A stretch of DNA of 64,000 nt from contig NC_079232.1 of NCBI RefSeq assembly GCF_028502605.1, positions 3,286,001 to 3,350,000 on the forward strand, written 5' to 3'. Of this stretch, positions 11,440 through 22,437 are shown piece after piece (within the stretch, counting starts at the first letter, position 1; the number at the start of each line of letters is the position of its first letter). The stretch is from Trichoderma breve. Lineage: Eukaryota > Ascomycota > Sordariomycetes > Hypocreales > Hypocreaceae. A model generated the notes under the pieces. It saw only the letters and a program-made list of their open reading frames with translations. It was not told the DNA's origin and searched no databases. Position numbers and translations under genes: made by a program.

Positions 11440-14400
11440 TTAGGGCAAATCATCATATCTATATGAGCTTCTGTCTGTGCTTCGTAAAGTCGCGCTGCGT
11501 CGAATGCTGTCTATCCATACTGAGCCGTCCAGCATGTCCTGGACCGAGTCCAGATTACCATCGTCTGGTACCGGACGTTCCAATTCCGCAACCGTCGCTT
11601 CCCGAACATCTGGCATTTCAAGCTCGAAGCTGAATGTTGAAATGCCTCCGCTCTCCTCGTTTGCCGATAACGATTCGCGAGGGAGGCCGAGGGGGTGATT
11701 GTGCATGGCGCCGCCATCTGCTATCGACTCCGGAGGCCAGGCCGACTTTCTGTGTCCATCTTCACCAGCACCCGTGCCAAGTTGTGACAGCTTCGCTTCT
11801 GTCTGTGCAGAGAAAGAGTCGTCTTCGTCATCTTCAACTAGAATATCCGGGATCCTAAGCTGCGGGATGGTTGTCATGCGCGAGGCTCGCTTTCGCTCCA
11901 TGTGTGCTTTAAATTTCCGTGACCAGTATCTGCGCCAATCTAGTCAGCTCGCCGTCCAGGTACGTATGTTCAGGGGCCCAGAAAATTTTACTCACAGTGT
12001 ATCAAAGAACCCCTGCACGATCCGTCGTCGGATACCTTCGTCGACACGCTGTAGTCGTGCTCGCCGCCGCAAAAACTCCTCAAGCCTGTACATTCGTTAG
12101 CAAATCTGAGCTTCATCTATAGCTCAGCGGTAAGAACTCACCTTAGACTCTTGCTATCATTGATAATATTGTAATGGGCAAGAATCATCAAAACATCAGT
12201 GAAAGCGATTCCCTTATCGGGATCGGCGCTGACGAGAACTTCTTCGTAGAAGATATTGAATCGATGACGGCGTTTGCGAATCTTCTTGACGTCCAAATGG
12301 CTGAGCCTCTCATTTAATTTGTTGATATCAATGTCATTTAGCGCAGCCATCGAGACTATCGAGGTATGGCGAGACATCCTGATATCTTCGCGAACATCTT
12401 CCAGGATTTGCCGTACAGAATCCTCTGCTTCATATATCCGCATCTGGAACACGCCGGATAATTCACCGAGCAGACGCGGAAAGGCTTCCTTGGTGATATA
12501 GCCAGTTCCGGCTGGATCTACACTCCGCCAAGCTTCCTTGAATCTACGAATCTCATCTCGATCAACCGCAGACATGCCAGACGAACGCTGGTAGACATAA
12601 CTGAAGCTTTCGAAAATCAACGAGACAAACAGATTCACGAAGATATACATGCTGACAATATTCCAGGCGATAAACAAGAACCTGGCCCATGGCTTGCTGC
12701 CGCAGTCGCTGTCGAAAAAGCTTTCAGCTTCGACGCAGAGCGGCGGCTCGATGCCGGCGTAGTCTTCCATGATTTGATTCCATCCTTCTCCTAGGCTCAT
12801 TCTAAATAAGAAGATCAAAGCCATCGGAACTGTTCTAAAGTTGATGTCGCTTCCCTCATTGTCTCCAAAGCGGGTCAGGCTGAAGGTCTGCGTCATTGCA
12901 ATGGCAAAGACAAGGAAAAAGACGAACCAGGTGGCCAGGAGGTTACCAATCACAGGCAAACTCGCCGCGGCCGTCTTGAACAGCTGATCCAGAGCGTCGT
13001 TCCGAGGTATCACCAAGAGAACAATGGCCACTAAGAATATCTTTTGCAGCTGCACATATGTGTCAGCTCTAGCGTCTGCAATCAACAGTGCTAGAGTAGC
13101 AATAAAAGCTCCTGATACAGCCACGAGAGAGTACAGATCCCAAGAGCTTCGTCGGAAACGCGTCCAACCCAGACCTAGTATTCGGATGGTGATGTTGCTG
13201 ATGTATATCAGGTTGAAGAGTAAAAACACGTATTCACGAGTCGTAGTCCACCAGGATGGCTCGTCATTGAATTCGGCAACTAGCAAAGCCAGATGCAAAA
13301 CTAGCACCACGGTAACCGCTTGGTACCACTTGCCTCTCTTTTCAATGGCTCTCTTGTGACACCATTTCTTCCATTTGTTTTCCGATTCATCATATGAGCT
13401 TTTTGACGGTGAAATGTGGCGCAGAAGCTTTCGCAATTCAAGCCATGATCGCTGCTCTGCTGTAAGATATGCAACGCCAGTCTGCTCTGTGTAATTTCTC
13501 ATAAAGACGGAGATGAACAGAGTAAGGATGAAGACAGTTGCCAACAGGTTGAATACAACGAAAAACATGGCATTCCCCTGATTGGCCGCATCCTGTGGCT
13601 GCATACCGCGACCAACAATTGCTTGAGCAGCAAAAGAGACATCCACCCATCCTTCTTGACTGACGATCTGAAACAAGGTGAAGAGCGACGAACCGAAGTC
13701 ATCAAAACTGAAATATGGATTTGCTGCCACCCTTGGTGCCAAAATCGGCCAATCGCTCGAATAAGGAGTGCTATTGAATTCACCGAAACATTGGGATAGG
13801 AGGGATATGTCGCCAGAATCATTGCAAGACACTAGCTCTCCATTGAAGAGATTTAAGCCGTAAATGGCAAATGGAATCAGCAGAGAAATGGATACGAATG
13901 CGGCCTATGACAGTGTTAGCAGTCTCTAGTAAGGGTAAATGGAATACAGTGTTCTTCATACACCTAAAAGTTTCCACCATCCGACTATGATGAGTGAGTG
14001 AAACGTGTCCCGCGCGCTGTCGCTAACATTCAATAGTCGAAGGGCTCGAAGGGCTTTGAATGCACCCAATGCTCTCGAGATGGCACCATCATCGATAAGT
14101 AATGTTACAACATTTATCCATAGCGTAACCAGCACAACTGCGTCAATGATACCCCACGAGCTACGTAGGAATGCATTGGGCGTCCATAATAGGCCGTCGG
14201 CGATTATCTTGATGATAGCCTCGATTGTGAAGATGACAGCAAAGGCCATGTCTGTCCAGATATACCATTGAGTCATGGTAGCAGGATGGTGATCTCGGTA
14301 CTCCTTCTGATAGAGCGGTGTTGTGACACATGCTATTACAACCATTGCAAAGACTGAGGCGTAGATGAAAGTCGATATCGTGTACCAGGCTATCCTGTTG

Positions 14401-17400
14401 GGTTCGACACCGTCGAAGCGCTCAAGGCCTCTTGCTGGGCCTACAAGACTTTGGCAAAATCGCCGGATGCGACTGGTGGGAGGGAAAATGTATAACGAGG
14501 TATTGTATCGTGGATACTGAGCGAGATAATCTCGCTGGGCTTTACGGCGAGCCGACGTTGCTGTTACCGCCTGCCGAGCCATCTGTCGAGGGTCCAAGGT
14601 GCCATTCGGACCGTCAAAGCGGATATTTGAGTAAAAGGGGTTGGGCTCGCTCTTATGGATCCGGGACCATATCTTCTTTAAAAACCCCGGCCGACCATCC
14701 CCCATCAGCCTCGTCGTGCTCCGTTGCGGCGGGCCTCTGTGCTCTGGATTAAGACGGAGAGGGTCGGCCACTTCATCATCTAAAAACTCCTGTACCACGG
14801 TATCCTTGAGAAGCATCTCCATCATGCCTGGGCCATAATCCAATGGATCCTTGCGGCGGCGAGATTTTCCCCAGCTAAAGATTGTCGACAGCGTAAGATT
14901 ATTGGCCGTACGCCCAAGTTCCTTCCTCTGAAGAAAGGCCTTGACTTGCTCTAGGCGCTTCTCGTCTTCCGACACATCAAAATTCTCCTGGATAACAGCA
15001 ATAAACATGTTGATCAGGATGAAGAATGACAAAATGAACCAGCCTATTAGAAATATTGCACCAATCCAAGCCGTTTTCGTTGCTGTGGTATAAGAGGTGA
15101 CCGAGTACAAGATAGCCGTCCAGTTCTCACTGGAAAGTATTTGATACATGCCGAGAAACGAGTTGAATATGGTGTTGAATGAGATGCGATTCAAGTTCCC
15201 GTCATCGTCATAAACGGGGATTTGCCCCCTGAAGAGCTGTGCAGCTAAGATTGCGACCAAGAAGGTCATCAAAAACACAAACAGCATAAGATTCCCAATA
15301 CCTGCCGCGCTTCCCAGCACTAGCAAGATGAGTTTTCGCGTCACAGGGATTGCCAAGACAACTCGATATGCTCGAAGGACTTGAAAGACTGTGAGCCACG
15401 CATACACCCGAGTATTGTGAATAGGTGGAATGAGAATTGCGGAAGTGATTATAGCCAAGGCTAAATCAAATAAGTTCTGCCAACTCCGATGGAACCTAGG
15501 CCAGAAGGCCACAATTCGAATGATGATTTCAACATCAAGAAGTATAGTGACAACAATCTCGGCTGCGTTGATAAATTTTTCTCGAGTATGTGACATGGAT
15601 GCACTACGGCAAGCTTCACTGAGTAGTGCAAAGGCAACAACAACTAACCAAAAGAACGAGGTTTTCCTGTATAAATTCTGAGCAGGCGAAATTTTCCGTT
15701 TCCGTTCGTCTGCGTGCGACTGTGAAGACGGTTCGGCTTCAACCGTAAAGGCACTCGACTTGCTTTCTTCACGAATGACCTGAAACGATGAAGTAATGAC
15801 GGCTATCAGCAGGTTTGTCAACCACAACATCATAATCATGATTGCCGCGCCAAAAAAGAGAGCCGCTTGAGGGTAATCCGAGCCCATAGTGTAATACATC
15901 AAGTCAGAGAAAGTATTGGCACTCATGAGGACAAAGACCAACTCGAGGGAATGGAGGATGTTATCAAAGTTGACTGTTCCATTGTAAGGGTTATCCTGCT
16001 GCAGGCATATCGATCCTCTAGGGCACAGGAAACCTTTCCCTTCGGCAGTTCCTCTGGCCAGGTTGTCTAGCGATCCGGGGGTACTGAATTTCACCCAAGG
16101 TCGCGTGGCTCCAGTCGCATTATCCAAGTAGCCACCGCAAAATTCCATACTATTGGTGAATGAGGCTGTCAAATTGGTGGGATCTAACGGATCCAACCAT
16201 ACGCATTGTCGACTAAGGCTGGATTTGAAGCTTTGTATGCCGATGATAGCAAAGAGGAGCCAGAAGAAGCTGATAAGAAACGCTACACGAACAAGGAGAG
16301 GGGCTGCCTTCTTTAAACTTCTCAGGATAATCTATGTCGCATAAGTATGGCATCACAACAAGTCAGAGTGAATAGACTATCACTTACAGCAGTGCCGTGA
16401 GTAAGAGCTAGCAGTCTCAGAATGCGAAGACAGCTCAGCATTTTGAAGAGGAAAAAGTGGCGTCGGTTCTCAGTTCCACTGATACTTAGCCCGAAAGTAA
16501 TCCAGAAAGAGACAACTGCAACAAAATCCATACGATTGAATGAATGACGCAAAAAGGCTCGACGTGCCAGTTGAAAGCGTTGCTGGTCCTCAATCGTCTT
16601 TGGACCAGTCTGGGGGCCCTGCATCAAGGTTGTAAAGGAGCGGGCAAAAGCAGGGGCTTGAGGTTGAGTTGACCGAACTCTTTTCGTTGACTTTTGTCGC
16701 TCGGGCCGAAAAATGGTTTTGTATCGATCTTCAACTGCTGCTCTGATGCCCCTTTGGCGATCAATGGTACTGTATTCTGCCGCATTTAATATGAACCCTG
16801 AAACCACAATTCTAGCACCAATCTCTAATGTGAATATGATAAAGAGCCCAAGCATAGTCCAGTCTATTGGTTTTTTACCCCATCGCTCTGAACGCTCATT
16901 GCCAGGACTGAAGACGTCTGGCCAGGATTCCACGGCAAGTAGAATCGTTTGAGCGATGATAAGGACTAAGATAAAGGGCTCGGTAAATGGATTGACCAGG
17001 ATATCACACATCCATAATCTAAATCGGTTTTCTGGAGAAAATATGCCTAATGTTTTGCCCTTGAGGGGATTGAGAGGTTTTGCGCGAGCGGCGCGAGGTG
17101 GAATATCGGTAGTCAAGAACAGGTTCTGACTAGCCTTCTCCTCCCTCGAAGAAGCCGGTCGGCCATAATACGATTCGGCGCCATACGTCGTCGTTGCTGG
17201 GTTGGCCGGTCGTTCACTTGATGAGTCGCGGGAGCGGGAGCGATAACGTGAAGATCCCTGGTCGGTGATATCTGATTCTCCGCTAAGATTCACAACTCTC
17301 TGGGACATAGCCCTCACAATTGATCCGGCGCGATGAAAGGCTCCAGATGTAGACGGTGATCGCGATAGGCGAAAGTCTCCAGGATCCAGTGTTAACCCAT

Positions 17401-17923
17401 AGCTTTGATGACCAGCGGATAGATAACCCGAATTCGAACCATGTCCAAAATTCTTTCCCTCTTGGTCACGGATTGGAGCGTTGTCGTCATCACGAACAGT
17501 CTGGAAACTGCTCCTAGCAAGGATTCCGTGAGCGTCATCGTTATGGGTGCCAGATATCGGTTGTACTCCCGCCGTAAGGGGAACTCTATCAGAATCTGAA
17601 TAGTACGGATTCGCTGACTCTTCGATGTACTGCGAGCCTCCATCGAACGGGTGATATGAATCTGGAGCAAAGTGTGGTGATTGCGAGAGAGGCGGTGGAA
17701 TATCGGGAGGAAGCGCTGCCTGCAGCGCCGTAGGATCTATATGCGAATCGAAGTTTATACTATCATGAGAAGACGAGCTATACGACGGGTGCCAGTAGGT
17801 CGACAGTCCAGGTTCGTTATTCGTCCTCGTTGGCTCGCGGTGGTTATCGGACGAATTGGCGCCTTGTAAAACCAGAGGTGGCGGGCGTACCGTCCGGTCG
17901 TCGTCTGGCCGCTCGGAGGACAT
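11440..17923 (-). CDS. CCH1: Voltage-gated calcium channel Cch1
   Basis: Cch1 is the pore subunit of the fungal high-affinity plasma-membrane Ca2+ uptake system (partner Mid1). Five exons, 17923-16388, 16331-13962, 13904-12142, 12085-11996 and 11929-11440, give 2082 aa in one frame. Four repeats of six transmembrane segments are readable. Four pore loops: SANTFSDLMYY (I), SSENWTAILY (II), SQEGWVDVSF (III) and SLGEGWNQIM (IV). This gives N/E/E/E at the selectivity positions. Repeat IV is followed by an EF-hand-like stretch (RSVDPAGTGYITKEAF) and a cytosolic tail. The first ~270 residues are disordered and Ser/Pro-rich. Start is the ATG at 17923; a GTG two codons upstream is not needed. The exon 2/3 junction uses GTATGA, not the GTGTAT two bases before, because only that keeps frame. 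Confidence 0.95.
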
Positions 17924-18656
17924 TGTCACAAGCTCTCAAAGCGATATGCGTCGTAATCGTAGCACGGACTCGACATTACGGACTAGGCCCGACAGCTGGT
18001 CCCTTTGCTGGAATAAGCATCGGCCGACAATAGCCCCTCTGTGTAGTTTTTGAATAAGTATCCAAATAGTGTTTTGGGGGGAAAGGAATCGAATACCAAC
18101 ATCTAGCATATACACATATTGGATAATCACAAGCCGACTATCAATGGGCAGAGAACAGGGGTTTGGAGGCAGCTTCGCGTTTCACTTGCGCCACACTCCG
18201 TAATGATACAAGGTGGTTAGGAGATATCTATTTTTAGAATTCGCTTTATTTTGTGTTAGGTATTTATTAATTGTTATTTACTAACAATTTCTTAAGTGAA
18301 ATTGATTATAATAAAATAACGTAAATAAACTATGTAGATTTTAATTATATACTTTTAAGATTGACGGCCTGTTTATTATTTAAATTAATTATTTAATGAT
18401 TTTATATAATACATTATTATTTGTAATGTGTATTACGTAACACAGCTAACTACAGTGAAACAAAACTCTAATTTTCTTCTCTCCTTCAGTGTTGATTAGG
18501 TAATATTTCATTCTTTATGAACACTGTCGTACGATTGCGTAATACTAAGCCATAAGGGGCATGGTGTCAAATGGTTCGTCTCCATCCTGCCAGTGACAAT
18601 CGCAACATCTTCGACTCAGGTACTGTCATCAGCACTACTCACTCACCTCAGCCAAT
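17924..18656. promoter_or_regulatory. Divergent promoter region, CCH1 / I9 inhibitor
   Basis: A 733-bp gap between divergent starts. Bases about 18225-18475 form an AT-rich island with many TTAATTA-type words and no ORF. The part near 18480-18650 is more balanced and should hold the inhibitor's core promoter. Confidence 0.45.
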
Positions 18657-19000
18657 ATGAAGTACAGCCTGTTTTTTGTCGCGGCTCTCAGCCTTTTCCA
18701 ACTCGGCTCTGCCGTTGATCAAAAGAAGTCAGCCATCATTTGGTTTGATGACGCCTCCACTCCAGATTCGTTTGTCAACCAGGTCAAGGACAATATCCTC
18801 AAAGCTGGTGGCAAAATCACACATGTCTACACGATCATCAAGTATGTTTCTTCTCAACTCTAAGAGTCCCAAGCATTTATTAACATTCTCATAGGGGCTT
18901 TGCTGTGATCGCGCCGGAAAAGGCACTCTCGACGGTACAAGCAATGGGATCGGAGCACTCGATTCGCGTGGAGGAGGACGAGATCGTATCATCCCTATAA
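18657..19000 (+). CDS. Small secreted peptidase inhibitor I9-domain protein
   Basis: Two exons, 18657-18841 and 18895-19000 (53-bp intron with GTATGT donor), encode 96 aa. The first ~19 residues (MKYSLFFVAALSLFQLGSA) look like a signal peptide. The rest matches the inhibitor I9 / subtilisin-propeptide fold: KSAIIWFDD..TPDSFVNQVKD beta-alpha unit, then GGKITHVYTIIKGFAVIAPEKAL and the C-terminal VEEDEIV strand. Such stand-alone I9 proteins inhibit subtilisin-like serine proteases (yeast Pbi2 is the cytosolic relative). The signal peptide suggests secretion or delivery to the vacuole. The intron junction rebuilds Lys-Gly within the conserved IxKGF motif, which supports it. Confidence 0.85.
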
Positions 19001-19383
19001 ATAATACGGGTGACGTTGTCGCAGAGTTCTGGGCGCCTGTGCCTATCTATGTTCAACAGCGAGGGATAATACTGCTACAGTCTTGTCGGGGGCGTATGGC
19101 GCGTATCTAATTATAAATCGATTACTTTTCTTTTCCGCTTCTCGTTCCCCAATGGTTCTGGTGATGCATTGTATCTGGCTCTTGCCCAAATAACATGATC
19201 ATATCGATAAGTAAGATACGGGGAGAATCGCATCGCTCCTGCCTTTCATTGTTGTGTCATTTGACCCCTAGTAGGTACCTACCTGCTAATATACTAGGTA
19301 CCTAGTAATCTTATGCCCTAACAACTTCTCCCATCCAACGACGTCCACGCCTCGTGCGAGTCCCTCTATTGAGATATTTCGGG
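19001..19383. promoter_or_regulatory. MSH5 upstream region with 16-bp palindrome
   Basis: 383-bp gap between two plus-strand genes. It holds a perfect 16-bp palindrome (tactaggtacctagta) at 19292-19307 and a related AGGTACCT word at about 19273-19280, both within ~110 bp of the MSH5 ATG. No ORF is seen apart from the upstream extension of the MSH5 frame to a GTG at 19354. Confidence 0.4.
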
Positions 19384-22142
19384 ATGGAAGCCGCAGAAGA
19401 TGTCGCGTGCGACCAAGATGCAGGGACCCACGACCTCGAAGAGTCCATCGTCGCTATAGACGTCAGAGACAAGAAGATGATGGGATGCAGCATCTTCTCC
19501 ACGGCAGACGGTGTTCTCAAAATAGCAAATGACATACCTATGGTGAACGAAAATGTAGCAGAGCAATTTCTCAATTTCGCGCAGGCGACGACAATTCTGA
19601 TGTCGCGGCGAGTTCCGGAAACAATCTTGGCCTTCGTTGAAAAGCATGTTGAGAGGAATGCCAAAGGTGAGCATTTTCCTGTGCATTCCGCATCTGATAA
19701 AGCTAATCATTTTAATTCCTCGTTTGTTTGGATAGCAAGACTTGTTTCGCATCTAATGTCCTCTTCTGATTTCTCGCACATGTTTGCTTGCGAAGAGTTG
19801 TCGTCGCTATATCCTCATGGAGTTTCTTCATTTCCGATTGCATCTCCATCAAATATTGAGAGGCAATCCAGTGAAAACAATATACAAGCTCCACAAACCC
19901 CCGATCGCCAAGAGCCTCATTGCATGAAACTGATCCGTTGTGGCTCTTTAATTGACCTGGATAGTGTTGCATCTGTGAGTAGAAAATCGCATCAAAGTTG
20001 ATATCTAGGTGAGTACTCATAAGAACAGTTAAGCTGCGCAGGCGCCATTTTTACAGAGCTACATCGACGTCGTTCACTCGCATCGTCTTTAAGCAGCTCT
20101 ATCACAGAGAATCGGTTTAATGTGGTATCCATTACAATGTTTAACTTAGTGGATCATGTTTTCATCAGCGAGGAGTCCCTCCTATCCTTACAGATTATCA
20201 ATCACGAGTCACATCCAAATAGCCAAGCTTGGAGCGTCGACTCTTCGGCTGGAAAAGAGAACCTCTCGATATATGGTCTCCTTCATCCATTGGCTTCTAC
20301 TCCCCAGGGCCGAACCCACCTCCGACACATGTTTCTTAATCCTACATCAAACCTCGACATCATCGCTGACAGACAATGCACTGTTTCCATGCTTCTGGAA
20401 CCAAACAACGAGGAAAAGACAAGACGAGCCGTCTCTATTGTACGAAAAATGGGAAATATAGCGCATACAATGTCACATCTTCACAAAGGAATAAACTCTC
20501 CATCTTCTCACAGATCATTTAACATTAGTGTATAGGGTACACTAAGAAGATTCGCATCTCAATCCCTCAAACTCAGAGAAGTTGCAATTGCTTTGTCCGG
20601 CCCGAATCAGGGTAGTATTATTCGCAAAGTGAGTGGCCTAAGCCTTGTCCGACACTGGTTCTAACAACAACTTAGATTATCGACGGAATTCCTCCACTGG
20701 CTTTCAATCAGGTAGGCAGCATGATTGATAGAGTCGTCAACTTTGACGAGACCAAGTTCCAGCAGCGCTATTCAGTTAAGCCCGGCATTGACGTTGAATT
20801 GGATGCATTAAAACGGCAATACGACGGCATGAATAGCCTCTTGACAGAGGTCGCCAATAGTGTCACTCAAGATTTGCCAACGTGGGCACGTCGGCATATC
20901 AAATCATGCATTTTCCTTCCTCAGCTTGGGTTTTTGACTGTAGTCGAGCAAGACTCCCAGCAAACGAATGGTGGATTTGATTTGGAATGTACAAACGATG
21001 GCCAATGGAAGAAATCGTTCGTCGATAATGAAAAGGCTTACTATAAAAATCGTCATATGACGGATCTCGACAACCAGTATGGAGATATATACTCCCAAAT
21101 CAGCGGTAGGATTCGTGTCGCCTGACTAAGCTCACATGTTTACTAACAATCAGAAGACAGAGAAGTCGAAGTGATGCAGAAGCTAGCCGTGGATATTATC
21201 GCCCAGGAGAACACGCTTTTGGCAGCTGCAACCATTTGCGGAGAGTTCGATGCCCTTCTTGCTCTTGCTATTGGCGCTACAAAGTATGGCTGGAACGCAC
21301 CTCAGATGACAACTGAAAACATCATTGACATCAAAGGCGGAAGACATCCGCTACAAGAGTTGCTGGCTCCTTCATTTATCCCCAACGATTGCTTCATCAG
21401 CGATGACAATACGGCACCAGGGCGTCGAGTCCAAGCGTTAGTGTTGACTGGACCAAACCAGTCTGGGAAAAGCGTTTACATCAAACAGGTCGCAGCTATC
21501 GTTTATTTGGCACATATAGGGAGCTACGTACCGGCTGATAAAGCCGTGATAGGCACGGTGGACAAAATCTTGACTCGGATCTCGTCACGAGAGAGCGTGT
21601 CCAGTACTGGAAGCACCTTCGCACTGGATCTCAAACAAGTCTCACATGCCATGAAATATGCTACATCACGAAGTCTGATCATTCTGGACGAGTTTGGAAA
21701 TGGAACCACAGCCGATGATGGCGTTGGGATGTTCACAGCCATGCTAGACTTTTTTCTTTCTTCAGCAGCGCAGTCGCCAAAAGTATTGGCGGCTACGCAT
21801 TTCTACGAAATATTTGCCAACGGCTACTTGAATCACCATAGTCAACTCGCATTAGCGCACATGGAGGTGAGAATTGACGCGAATGCTGTTGATGCGGAAG
21901 ATAAAGTCATTTACTTGTTCAAGCTGGTTGAAGGGTACAGCTCGACAAGCTTGGGCAGCCAATGTGCTAGGATAAGTGGAATCCCAGAGATTATCACCGA
22001 CCGAGCAGAGGTAATAGGAGAATTATTAAGTCGAAATAAGGATTTGACTTATAACTGGTCCAAGGGAATAGATGAAGAAGCCGATTTCAATCATGTATAC
22101 CAAGAAATCGAGGAGTTTTTAAACCTAGAACCAAGCATATAG
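19384..22142 (+). CDS. MSH5: MutS homologue MSH5, interrupted by one in-frame TAG (possible pseudogene)
   Basis: MSH5 pairs with MSH4 to stabilise meiotic recombination intermediates. Inferred exons: 19384-19666, 19736-19974, 20029-20628, 20676-21105 and 21154-22142, about 846 codons. Conserved parts: LEESIVAIDVRDKK, LIRCGSLIDLDSVAS..CAGAIF, EIDELK-like region after KPGIDVELD, ICGEFDALLALA, the Walker A loop LTGPNQSGKSVYIKQV (about 21447-21485), RISSRESVSSTGSTFALDLKQV and Walker B IILDEFGNGTTADD. MSH5 rather than MSH4 or MSH2 is indicated by SGKSVYIKQV, GSYVPADKAVIGTVDKI and the absence of an N-terminal mismatch-recognition domain. Bases 20533-20535 read TAG in frame, followed directly by GTLRRFASQSLKL, which continues the family alignment. 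If real, the product stops at ~342 residues and lacks the ATPase. The first intron (19667-19735, 69 bp) is also open in frame, so retention is possible. Confidence 0.85.
20533..20535 (+). other. MSH5: In-frame TAG inside MSH5
   Basis: The codon lies between ...SFNISV and GTLRRFASQ in the third exon. Family members I recall carry Trp here (S/D-V/x-W followed by an L-rich helix), so TGG to TAG would explain it. The bases tatag also form a potential splice acceptor; pairing with GTACGA at 20440 gives a 96-bp phase-0 intron, but this would remove the conserved KMGNIAHTMSHLHKG helix. Confidence 0.7.
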
Positions 22143-22437
22143 GTTCAATTTGCTTGTCTCAGTCATTTTGAGCTTAATTTGATAGAACGATTATATTGAA
22201 TGTCTACGCAGAGCATTTATCACACTTCTGGCCCTCGATGTTAAATGTTGAATTTATATCCCAAAGTTGATTATGTAATCCTGGGTTACTGTTAGAGCAA
22301 ATGCAATCTAGCTCTTATCGGCCGGTGAATCTCCCGCTAGCCCCCGGATACGTTACTCCCCCTGCACTCCGTATTTCGATGACATTGCTCTTCAACTCCC
22401 TTCGTTTTCAAGCAGCCGAATCTCTGTTGCACGCGTC
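22143..22437. other. Gap between MSH5 and EXO70
   Basis: A 295-bp stretch holding the MSH5 3' end and the EXO70 promoter. Nothing else was recognised. Confidence 0.4.

Noticed and set aside
12108..12136. tRNA D-arm-like sequence (tagctcagcggtaag)
   Set aside because: It lies inside the CCH1 intron between exons 3 and 4, with no acceptor stem or T-arm around it.
20440..20535. 96-bp intron that would remove the MSH5 TAG
   Set aside because: Phase and TAG acceptor fit, but the GTACGA donor is weak and a conserved helix (KMGNIAHTMSHLHKG) would be lost; kept only as an alternative.
19384..22142. Assignment of the MutS gene to MSH4 or MSH2
   Set aside because: Walker A context, RISSRES motif and lack of an N-terminal mismatch domain fit MSH5 better.
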